From positions 1 to 5,279 of the forward strand of contig DATFWK010000200.1 in NCBI GenBank assembly GCA_035259345.1: a stretch of 5,279 nt of DNA, read 5' to 3'. Origin of the DNA: DATFWK01 sp035259345. GTDB taxonomy: Bacteria; Actinomycetota; Thermoleophilia; Miltoncostaeales; Miltoncostaeaceae. The position numbers were made by a program, and so were the translations under genes. Positions 1-5,063 of the stretch are shown here, one piece after another. The notes beneath the pieces are model-generated. The model was not told the DNA's origin. It did not search any database and saw only the letters and a list, made by a program, of their open reading frames with translations. Position 1 is the stretch's first letter. The number at the start of each line of letters is the position of its first letter.

Positions 1-118
1 ACAGCTCGAGGATGCTGTCGCCGCTCGACGTGACGCCGCCGTTGTCGAACGCCTTCAGGTACTCGATCGCCACGCTCTTGCGCTGCTCGTCGGTCATCGT
101 CTGCGTCGTGAGCGCCAC
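1..118 (-). CDS. NTF2-like / SnoaL-like family protein, N-terminal fragment (3' end beyond window)
   Basis: The frame opens with GTG at 118-116 and runs off the left edge after 39 codons. The visible protein reads V-A-L-T-T-Q-T-M-T-D-E-Q-R-K, followed by an amphipathic helix containing the stretch EYLKAFDNGG and then SILEL. This resembles, from memory, the first helix of nuclear transport factor 2 family (SnoaL-like, ketosteroid-isomerase fold) proteins, small cone-shaped alpha+beta proteins that bind or convert small hydrophobic molecules. I chose GTG because GGAGGA (128-123) sits 4 bases ahead of it and an in-frame TAG lies further upstream. An internal ATG at 97-95 would give a start at MTDEQRK, which is where many relatives begin, but it has no ribosome binding site. 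The catalytic pocket is outside the window, so the substrate cannot be inferred. It is divergent from the small membrane protein gene at 224. Confidence 0.6.
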   Translation of the reverse strand, partial: MALTTQTMTDEQRKSVAIEYLKAFDNGGVTSSGDSILEL

Positions 119-187
119 GGCGTCCTCCGGGCTCGGCGGGATCCTCGGGGCAGGCTAACCTGGGGCGGAGCCCAACGCACCCGCCCC

Positions 188-205
188 GCCGCCGGCCCCG
201 GCGGC
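188..205. other. GC hairpin in the leader of the His-rich membrane protein gene
   Basis: GCCGCCGG at 188-195 and CCGGCGGC at 198-205 are perfect inverted repeats, giving a 7-bp stem with a 4-base loop when folded. The structure ends 9 bases before the GGAGG ribosome binding site (215-219) of the gene starting at 224, so on the plus strand it would lie in the 5' leader. It could modulate translation, or be chance in a GC-rich spacer. No U-tract follows, so it does not look like an intrinsic terminator. The rest of the 119-223 divergent spacer shows no convincing -35/-10 pair on either strand. Confidence 0.35.
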
Positions 206-223
206 GCCGAACACGGAGGCCCA

Positions 224-445
224 GTGAGCCAGCAGCACCGCCGGGACCACCAGCACCACGCGCAGCGCAAGGCGCAGCGGCATCACCAGAACCACCCGGA
301 GCACCACGGCGGCGGCGAGGAAGAGCCCATGCCCGGTGGTCCGCTCATGATCACGCAGAACCGCACGCTGATGATCGCGGTCTCGGCTGTCGTGATCGTC
401 GGGCTCATCTTCGTGATGGTGCTGCTGGCCATCGTCTGGATCTGA
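224..445 (+). CDS. Small membrane protein with histidine-rich N-terminal tail, function unknown
   Basis: A 73-residue protein starting at GTG 224, with GGAGG at 215-219 spaced 4 bases from it. Residues 1-28 are strongly hydrophilic and carry nine histidines (positions 5, 9, 11, 12, 20, 21, 24, 27, 28) among Gln, Arg and Lys. A Gly/Glu spacer (about 29-34) follows, then MITQNRT and a single hydrophobic helix at about 49-72 (AVSAVVIVGLIFVMVLLAIV). There is no signal peptidase site, so it is probably anchored by its C-terminus; the positive-inside rule puts the His-rich tail in the cytoplasm. Third codon positions are G/C-rich throughout, including the tail, which supports real coding. I do not recognise a family. 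The tail could bind metal ions, and the convergent neighbour also ends in a His-rich tail, but that function is inference. A second start at residue 36 is discussed in the findings. Confidence 0.7.
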   Translation: MSQQHRRDHQHHAQRKAQRHHQNHPEHHGGGEEEPMPGGPLMITQNRTLMIAVSAVVIVGLIFVMVLLAIVWI

Positions 446-446
446 C

Positions 447-462
447 GGCGCCCGCCGGCGCC
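447..462. terminator. Possible bidirectional hairpin between convergent genes
   Basis: GGCGCC (447-452), loop CGCC, GGCGCC (457-462) forms a perfect 6-bp stem one base after the TGA of the gene ending at 445 and just beyond the stop of the convergent DUF4396 gene (467-469). The location fits a shared terminator for both genes. No T-tract follows on either strand, so it would be an atypical, U-poor terminator at best. A second perfect palindrome, GGGTCA-g-TGACCC at 464-476, lies directly beside it and contains the DUF4396 stop codon. Confidence 0.35.
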
Positions 463-466
463 CGGG

Positions 467-931
467 TCAGTGACCCATGTGGGCGTGGGCGACGGCATGC
501 CCGCGGCCCCGGGCGATGAGCCAGCGATTGACGGGCAGGGCGACGAGGAACGCCAGGCCCAGCGAGGCCGCGAGGCTGCCCCAGAAGAGCCCGTCCGCGA
601 GGCCGGCCGCCATCGCGCCTGGGACCGCGAGCACGAACGCGTTGTCAACGACCTCCATCACGGCTATGGAGACCGTGTCGGCCGCGAGGGCGACGCGGAC
701 GGCGCTGCGAGGGCCGACGCCGGCCCGGGCCACCGGGACGACGGTGAAGGAGTAGCCGAAGGCGAACGCGAGCACAATCGCAAGGGCGATCGAGGGCCCG
801 TTGCCCAGGCCGAGCGCGGTCGCGATCACCAGCCCGAGGATCTCCCCGATGGCGCAGCCGGTCAGGCAGTGGAGCGTGGCGCTGACGGCGGCACGCGTGA
901 GCCCGGCAGGTTGAACGGGATCTGCTTCCAT
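467..931 (-). CDS. DUF4396 domain membrane protein
   Basis: With ATG at 931-929 the protein is 154 residues and matches my memory of the DUF4396 family along its whole length. About four hydrophobic segments are visible: roughly 15-42, 47-67, 78-100 and 106-134. The hallmark HCLTGCAIGE motif lies at 21-30 in the first helix, with His21, Cys22 and Cys26 as plausible metal or redox ligands. Acidic residues within the membrane follow at Asp85, Glu93 and Asp96. The C-terminus continues PVNRWLIARGRGHA and ends with His145, 149, 151 and 154. The family has no established biochemical function that I know of. The palindromic operator at 939-959 directly ahead of the start, and the His/Cys content, suggest metal (possibly copper) homeostasis; this is inference. 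The frame stays open upstream to a TTG at 1006-1004 (179 residues), but that extension reads through the palindrome and has no ribosome binding site, so I prefer ATG 931. The gene is convergent with 224-445 and divergent from the transpeptidase gene. Confidence 0.85.
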   Translation of the reverse strand: MEADPVQPAGLTRAAVSATLHCLTGCAIGEILGLVIATALGLGNGPSIALAIVLAFAFGYSFTVVPVARAGVGPRSAVRVALAADTVSIAVMEVVDNAFVLAVPGAMAAGLADGLFWGSLAASLGLAFLVALPVNRWLIARGRGHAVAHAHMGH

Positions 932-937
932 CGCCTC

Positions 938-943
938 ATGATA
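938..943 (-). promoter_or_regulatory. Candidate -10 element for DUF4396 gene, inside the operator
   Basis: Read on the minus strand, 943-938 is TATCAT, a 5 of 6 match to TATAAT. It overlaps the downstream arm of the palindrome, so a bound repressor would block it. Its last base is 6 bases away from the A of ATG 931, the spacing expected if transcription starts at the start codon itself (a leaderless mRNA). I could not find a good -35 hexamer at 16-18 bases upstream, which lowers confidence. Confidence 0.4.
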
Positions 944-959
944 CTCCCTGGGAGTATCA
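939..959. promoter_or_regulatory. Perfect 21-nt palindrome, CsoR/RcnR-type operator candidate
   Basis: The arms TGATACTCCC and GGGAGTATCA surround a single central base (949). The core can be written TACT-N7-AGTA, with a G/C-tract centre between A/T-rich arms. This spacing equals the published RcnR site pattern (TACT-G6-N-AGTA) and resembles CsoR operators (TACCCC/GGGGTA arms), both targets of the CsoR/RcnR family of metal-sensing repressors. It lies 7 bases upstream of the preferred DUF4396 start, so it is well placed to control that gene. No regulator gene is in the window. The palindrome is seen directly; the family assignment is inference. Confidence 0.65.
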
Positions 960-999
960 GCCGATCGTGGACCTTGCGCCTGTCGGGAAGTCCCAAATG

Positions 1000-1028
1000 T
1001 TGCCAAGCCGTTCTCCGGCTTGTTTACT
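1000..1028 (+). promoter_or_regulatory. Candidate sigma70-like promoter for the L,D-transpeptidase operon
   Basis: TTGCCA at 1000-1005 (5 of 6 to TTGACA) and TTTACT at 1023-1028 (4 of 6 to TATAAT) are separated by exactly 17 bases. This is one of the few less GC-rich spots in the spacer. Transcription would begin around 1035, downstream of the TTG codon at 1020, which argues against that TTG as the translation start of the next gene. Confidence 0.45.
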
Positions 1029-2228
1029 CCGGCGGGCTCCGGCCGGCGCGGCGGCCGAACGCTTCTGTGGGGAGGCCGCGATCGATCGCGGCGGCGCCGC
1101 GCTGACAGGGAGGCTCAGATCATCGCGAGCGCGTCGGTTCGCCGCTGGGGCGCGACGTCAGCGCTGGTCCTCGGCCTCCTCGCGCTCGCCGCCCTCGCGC
1201 TGGCCCCGGCCGGGCGCGGCGCCGGCAGCGTGAAGGTCTTCTTCCTCCAGGGGGAGCAGACCATCTCCGTGCCCCGTCCCGGCTCGACCGCGCGCGACGC
1301 GATCACCGCGCTCCTCCAAGGGCCCACCGCAGCCGAGGTCAAGCGGGGGGTCCGCACCTACGTCCCGAAGGGCGTGCGCCTCCGCAGTGTCTCGGTGGCC
1401 GGCGGGATCGCGACCGTGGACCTCTCCTCGCGATTCGTGCAGGGAGACGACGCCGACAGCCTCCTGGCCCGCCTCACCCAGGTGGTCGACACGCTTGCCG
1501 GTCCGGAGGGGGCGACCAAGGTCCAGCTCCTGATCGACGGCGGGATCCCGCTCGGGATCTTCCCCGGCGCGGTGAGCTCGACGCCGATCGCGCCCAAGTA
1601 CCTCGAGACGCCGAACGTGCCGGCGCCACCGACCCCCACGCCGACGCCGGGACCGGCGAGCGACTCGACCCGGTCCGCGCAGGAGCGCCTGGTCGCGCTC
1701 GGCTACCTCCTGCCGGGTGACGTGGACGGACGACTCGGGCCGGCGACCCAGAACGCCGTCCTGGCCTTCCAGAAGTGGGAGGGGCTCACGCGCGACGGCG
1801 CCCTCGGGCCCCAGACGCTCTCGCGCCTCGCGACCGCGACCCAGCCCACGCCGATCACCACCGGGCCCCCCGGCAAGCGGGCGGAGGTGCTGATCGACCG
1901 CCAGGTCGCGCTCATGATCCAGGACAACCAGGTCGTGCGGACGATCCCGGTCTCGACGGGCAAGCCGTCGACGCCGACCCCGACCGGCAGCTACCGCGTC
2001 CAGGCGAAGATCCCCCGCTGGTGGTCGACGCCGTTCCGCGAGTGGCTCCTGTGGGCGGTCGTCTTCAACGGCGGCATCGCCTTCCACCAACTGGACGACG
2101 TGCCCCCGTTCCCCGCGTCGCACGGCTGCGTGCGCGAGTCCTACCTCGTCGCCAAGTGGACGTATGACTTCGCCGTGGTCGGCATGCCGGTGAACGTCCT
2201 CGCCACGTCGGGCGGAGGCGCGACGTGA
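1020..2228 (+). CDS. Secreted L,D-transpeptidase with GerMN and peptidoglycan-binding domains
   Basis: The protein likely forms 3-3 cross-links in peptidoglycan, or attaches other groups to it, outside the membrane. In the 402-residue frame: a signal peptide at about 35-69 (twin Arg at 41-42, then ALVLGLLALAALALAPA); a GerMN domain at about 70-183, starting VKVFF; a Pro/Thr linker at 202-212 (PAPPTPTPTPG); a PG_binding_1 domain at about 216-272, with VALGYLLPGDVDGRLGPAT; and a YkuD catalytic domain at about 286-395. The catalytic signature is complete: His356, then SHGCVR at 367-372 with Cys370 as nucleophile. The only conventional in-frame start ahead of the signal peptide is TTG 1020, but it has no ribosome binding site, overlaps the candidate -10 and adds an Arg-rich, non-signal-like 34 residues. 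The true start is probably near 1119-1122, beside AGGGAGG. The stop overlaps the next gene by 4 bases. Domain calls are confident; the start is not. Confidence 0.88.
   Translation: MFTPAGSGRRGGRTLLWGGRDRSRRRRADREAQIIASASVRRWGATSALVLGLLALAALALAPAGRGAGSVKVFFLQGEQTISVPRPGSTARDAITALLQGPTAAEVKRGVRTYVPKGVRLRSVSVAGGIATVDLSSRFVQGDDADSLLARLTQVVDTLAGPEGATKVQLLIDGGIPLGIFPGAVSSTPIAPKYLETPNVPAPPTPTPTPGPASDSTRSAQERLVALGYLLPGDVDGRLGPATQNAVLAFQKWEGLTRDGALGPQTLSRLATATQPTPITTGPPGKRAEVLIDRQVALMIQDNQVVRTIPVSTGKPSTPTPTGSYRVQAKIPRWWSTPFREWLLWAVVFNGGIAFHQLDDVPPFPASHGCVRESYLVAKWTYDFAVVGMPVNVLATSGGGAT
1075..1092. other. Perfect 18-nt palindrome in the transpeptidase leader
   Basis: GCCGCGATC at 1075-1083 is followed immediately by its reverse complement GATCGCGGC at 1084-1092. 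A second, 10-nt palindrome (GCGGCGCCGC) abuts it at 1091-1100. Together they lie between the candidate promoter (1000-1028) and the ribosome binding site (1107-1113). The 18-nt element could be an operator read as DNA, or part of an RNA structure, or chance in GC-rich sequence. No known binding motif is recognised. Confidence 0.4.
1107..1124 (+). promoter_or_regulatory. Strong ribosome binding site ahead of two in-frame ATC codons
   Basis: AGGGAGG at 1107-1113 is the best Shine-Dalgarno sequence in this spacer. In the transpeptidase frame it is followed by two adjacent ATC codons, at 1119 (5-base spacing) and 1122 (8-base spacing), not by ATG, GTG or TTG. Starting at 1122 would produce a compact, typical signal peptide. 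ATC is a permitted but very rare bacterial initiation codon, so either it is used here or a base is miscalled or mutated. Confidence 0.5.
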
Positions 2229-3040
2229 GGCTCCGCGCGCTCGCCGCCGCCGCGACCCTGGGGCTCGCGCTCGCGCCCGCCCTGGCGGGCGCGGCCGACG
2301 TGCCGGCGCCGGCCCCGGGCGCCGTCGTGCCCGGCCAGCTCACCGTCGGCGTCAACCTGCCGAGCGAGGGCTTCCAGGTCGGCGCGGTCCGCGGCCGGGA
2401 CGTCGTGTTCGCCCGCGGCCTCGAGATCGACCTCGCGAAGGCGCTCGCCCGCCGGCTCGGGCTCGGCCCCGCCCACTTCGTCCAGGCGCAGTTCACGACG
2501 CTGATCAGCCCGGGCGCCAAGCCGTGGGACCTCGCAATCGCGCAGATCACGGTCACGCCGAGGCGCGCGCAGAGCGTCGACTTCAGCGTGCCCTACATGC
2601 AGGTCGACGAGGGAGTGCTTCTCTCTCAGGACCTGGCCACCGTCCCGGGGTCGATCGCCGACCTGCAGCCGCTCACCCTGTGCGCGCTGCGCGGGACGAC
2701 GGGCGCGAGCCTCGTCGGCGGGAGGATCCGCCCGGCGAAGGCGCTCTTCCTCAAGGACGTCCCCACGATGATGCTGAGCCTGCAGACCGGCAAGTGCCAG
2801 GCGGTCGTCTACGACGCCCCGACGCTCGGCACCCTCAAGGCCCGCGCGCCGAGCCGCTTCGGCCGCTTCGCCGGCGTCATCCGGACCGGCGAGCAGTACG
2901 CCGTCGCGCTCCCGACCGGCAGCGCCCTGACGCCGGACGTGAACACGGCGCTCAAGGCGCTGATCGCAAACGGCACCGTGGCCGCCCTGCAGAAGAAGTG
3001 GGTGACCGTGAACCTGGCGGGGCTCCCGGTCCTCTCTTAG
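2225..3040 (+). CDS. Family-3 extracellular solute-binding protein (polar amino acid type)
   Basis: A 271-residue exported protein of the SBP_bac_3 fold, which usually captures polar amino acids and passes them to an ABC importer. The signal peptide is at about 1-24 (MRLRALAAAATLGLALAPALAGA, cut before ADVPA). Family hallmarks are LTVGVN at 39-44, GLEIDLAKALARRLG at 65-79, WDLAIAQITVTPRRAQSVDFSVPY at 101-124, RGTTGASL at 156-163 and VVYDAPT at 194-200. By analogy, Arg113/114 and Asp197 would grip the carboxylate and amino groups of an amino acid ligand. Cys153 and Cys191 are the only cysteines and could form a disulfide. The GTG start overlaps the transpeptidase stop (GTGA), and GGAGG at 2214-2218 inside the upstream gene gives 6-base spacing, so the two are likely cotranscribed and coupled. 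No permease or ATPase gene follows; the next gene is convergent. The ligand is unknown, and a sensory or cell-wall-linked role is possible. Confidence 0.85.
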   Translation: MRLRALAAAATLGLALAPALAGAADVPAPAPGAVVPGQLTVGVNLPSEGFQVGAVRGRDVVFARGLEIDLAKALARRLGLGPAHFVQAQFTTLISPGAKPWDLAIAQITVTPRRAQSVDFSVPYMQVDEGVLLSQDLATVPGSIADLQPLTLCALRGTTGASLVGGRIRPAKALFLKDVPTMMLSLQTGKCQAVVYDAPTLGTLKARAPSRFGRFAGVIRTGEQYAVALPTGSALTPDVNTALKALIANGTVAALQKKWVTVNLAGLPVLS

Positions 3041-3055
3041 ACCCCCTGGCCGCCG

Positions 3056-4981
3056 TCAGTCGTCCGCGCCCGCCCCCGCGGCCGCCTGGCTCGGCTCCCG
3101 CCCCATGTCGGCCAGCACGCGGTGGAACTCGTCCAGCACCCCCGCGTCCTCGATGGTCGCCGGCATGCGCCATTCGTCGCCGTCGGCCATGCGCCTGATC
3201 GTCCCGCGCAGCACCTTCCCCGACCGCGTCTTCGGCAGCGCCGCGACCACCCGGGCCTCCTTGAACGATGCGACCGGGCCGATCTCGTCCCGCACGGCGT
3301 CGACGAGCTCCGAGGCGATCTCGTCGTGCTCCCGCCCGACGCCGGCCTTGAGGACGACGAACCCGACCGGGACCTGCCCCTTCAGCGTGTCGGCGACGCC
3401 GACGACCGCGCACTCCGCGACGTCCGGGTGCCTCGCGAGCACCTCCTCCATCGCGCCGGTCGAAAGCCGGTGGCCGGCCGTGTTGATCACGTCGTCGATG
3501 CGGCTCATCACGTAGATGTAGCCGTCCTCGTCCAGGTAGCCGGCGTCGCCGCTGAGGTACCAGCCCTTGTACCGCGAGAGATATGCCTCGATCCAGCGCT
3601 CGTCACTGCCCCAGAGGGTCGGGCTGCAGCCCGGCGGCAGGGGCAGCCGGACGCACAGGGCCCCGATGTCCCCCGCCGGGAGCGGCGCCCCGTCCTCGCC
3701 GAGGGCCTGGATGTCGTAGCCCGGCACGGCCTTGGTCGGGGAGCCGGGCTTGACCGGCAGGGCCTCGATGCCGAGGCAGTCCGCGGCCATCGGCCAGCCG
3801 GTCTCCGTCTGCCACCAGTGGTCGATCACCGGACGGTCGAGCAGGCGCCCCGCCCACTCGAGGGTGTCGGGGTCGCACCGCTCGCCGGCCAGGAAGAGCG
3901 TCCGCAGGCGCGACAGGTCGTGGCCCGCGGCGAGCTCGCCGCGGGGATCGGTGCGCTTGATCGCGCGGATCGCGGTCGGCGCTGTGAACATCGTGTCCAC
4001 CCCGTGCTCGGCGCACACGCGCCAGAACGCACCGGCGTCCGGGGTGCCCACCGGCTTGCCCTCGTAGAGGATCGTCGTGCAGCCGGCGAAGAGCGGCGCG
4101 TAGACGATGTACGAGTGGCCGACGACCCAGCCGATGTCCGACGCCGCCCAGTACACCTCGCCGGGCCGGACGTCGTAGACCGCGTCCATCGACCAGTTCA
4201 GCGCGACCGCGTGGCCGCCGTTGTCCCGGACGATGCCCTTCGGAAGCCCGGTCGTGCCGGACGTGTAGAGGATGTAGAGGGGGTCGGTCGCGTCCACCGT
4301 TACGCAGGGCGCGGGCTCCGCGCCCTCGAGGGCCTCGTCCCAGGTGAGGTCCCTGCCCGCCGTGAGCGCCGCCTCGCACTGCGGCCGCTGGAGGATCACG
4401 CACCGCACCGGCGGGTCGCCCGCGAGGGCGAGGGCGCGGTCGAGCAGCGGCTTGTACTCGACGATCCGGGCCGGCTCGATGCCGCACGAGGCGGAGACGA
4501 CCAGCTTCGGCCTGCAGTCGTCGATACGCGAGGCCAGCTCGTGCGCCGCGAACCCGCCGAACACCACGGAGTGCACCGCGCCGAGGCGCGCGCACGCCAG
4601 CATCGTGATGACGGCCTCCGGCACCATCGGCATGTAGATGACGACGCGGTCGCCGCGACCGACGCCGAGCCGGGCGATGGCCCCGGCGACTCGCGCCGTG
4701 GCGTCCTGGAGCTCCCGATAGGTGAAGGTGCGGCCCGAGCCGGTGACCGGGCTGTCGTAGATCAGCGCCGGCTGGTCGCCCCGGCCGCCGTCGGCGTGAC
4801 GGTCGACTGCGTTGAAGCACGTGTTCAGCCGCCCGTCCGAGAACCAGCGATAGATCGGCGCCTGGCTCGAGTCGAGGATCGTCGACGGCGGCCGCTCCCA
4901 CGTGATCCGCTCCGCGATCTCCGCCCAGAATCCCTCCGGGTCACGCTGCCAGCGCCCGTAGACGTCGTCGTAGCCGCCCAT
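3056..4981 (-). CDS. prpE: Propionyl-CoA synthetase (propionate--CoA ligase)
   Basis: This complete 641-residue ANL-superfamily enzyme activates propionate with ATP to propionyl-AMP and then propionyl-CoA in the cytoplasm, feeding the methylcitrate or methylmalonyl-CoA route. Visible motifs, in order: N-terminal NTCFNAVDRH at 53-62, typical of the acetyl/propionyl-CoA synthetase branch; VIYMPMVPEAV at 114-124; GAVHSVVFGGF at 134-144; nucleotide loop YTSGTTGLPKG at 239-249; VRDNGGHAVAL at 251-261, characteristic of PrpE; DHWWQTETGWP at 387-397; YLSGDAG at 475-481; hinge region SRIDDVINTAGHR at 493-505; and KTRSGK at 584-589, with catalytic Lys589, the residue acylated by Pat-type acetyltransferases in relatives. 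GHAVALNWSM and DHWWQTETGW favour PrpE over acetyl-CoA synthetase, although some acetate activity is possible. ATG 4981 has an excellent GGGAGGGAGG site 5 bases away. It ends 15 bases from the convergent binding-protein gene. No other prp genes are visible. Confidence 0.95.
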   Translation of the reverse strand: MGGYDDVYGRWQRDPEGFWAEIAERITWERPPSTILDSSQAPIYRWFSDGRLNTCFNAVDRHADGGRGDQPALIYDSPVTGSGRTFTYRELQDATARVAGAIARLGVGRGDRVVIYMPMVPEAVITMLACARLGAVHSVVFGGFAAHELASRIDDCRPKLVVSASCGIEPARIVEYKPLLDRALALAGDPPVRCVILQRPQCEAALTAGRDLTWDEALEGAEPAPCVTVDATDPLYILYTSGTTGLPKGIVRDNGGHAVALNWSMDAVYDVRPGEVYWAASDIGWVVGHSYIVYAPLFAGCTTILYEGKPVGTPDAGAFWRVCAEHGVDTMFTAPTAIRAIKRTDPRGELAAGHDLSRLRTLFLAGERCDPDTLEWAGRLLDRPVIDHWWQTETGWPMAADCLGIEALPVKPGSPTKAVPGYDIQALGEDGAPLPAGDIGALCVRLPLPPGCSPTLWGSDERWIEAYLSRYKGWYLSGDAGYLDEDGYIYVMSRIDDVINTAGHRLSTGAMEEVLARHPDVAECAVVGVADTLKGQVPVGFVVLKAGVGREHDEIASELVDAVRDEIGPVASFKEARVVAALPKTRSGKVLRGTIRRMADGDEWRMPATIEDAGVLDEFHRVLADMGREPSQAAAGAGADD

Positions 4982-4986
4982 CGAGT

Positions 4987-4996
4987 CCTCCCTCCC
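4987..4996 (-). promoter_or_regulatory. Extended ribosome binding site of prpE
   Basis: On the minus strand 4996-4987 reads GGGAGGGAGG, a tandem Shine-Dalgarno sequence 5 bases before the ATG at 4981. It fixes the prpE start and predicts strong translation. Confidence 0.8.
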
Positions 4997-5015
4997 ACGG
5001 TGTCACCACACGGCC

Positions 5016-5036
5016 GCGCCGGGCCGGGCCCGGCGC
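5016..5036. terminator. Very stable GC hairpin between the DUF1801 gene and prpE
   Basis: GCGCCGGGC (5016-5024) and GCCCGGCGC (5028-5036) form a perfect 9-bp all-G/C stem with a CGG loop. On the minus strand it starts 27 bases after the DUF1801 stop and ends 34 bases before the prpE start codon. It could terminate the upstream transcript or lie in the prpE leader. The minus strand after it (CGGCCGTGTGG) has no T-run, so a classical intrinsic terminator is not supported. Smaller palindromes lie nearby: CCGCC-t-GGCGG at 5050-5060 and GGTG-t-CACC at 4999-5007. Confidence 0.4.
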
Positions 5037-5063
5037 TACCCTCCCACGTCCGCCTGGCGGTGA

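Noticed and set aside
119..187. Divergent promoter between the NTF2-like gene and the His-rich protein gene
   Set aside because: TAACCT near 157-162 fits a loose TANNNT -10, but no -35 partner is present and the match is within chance.
932..1006. N-terminal extension of DUF4396 to a TTG start
   Set aside because: The 25 extra residues are translated through the palindrome, do not resemble the family, and no ribosome binding site precedes the TTG.
470..1105. A 211-codon plus-strand open frame over the DUF4396 gene
   Set aside because: It mirrors DUF4396, has a charged low-complexity translation and would read through the operator and promoter region.
1158..2123. A 321-codon minus-strand open frame opposite the L,D-transpeptidase
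   Set aside because: Arg/Gly-rich composition without motifs, and fully overlapped by a gene with recognised GerMN, PG-binding and YkuD domains.
3016..3058. Intrinsic terminator between the binding protein gene and prpE
   Set aside because: Only a 4-bp GGTC/GACC pairing and imperfect G/C pairings are visible in and around the 15-base gap, with no stable stem or T-run.
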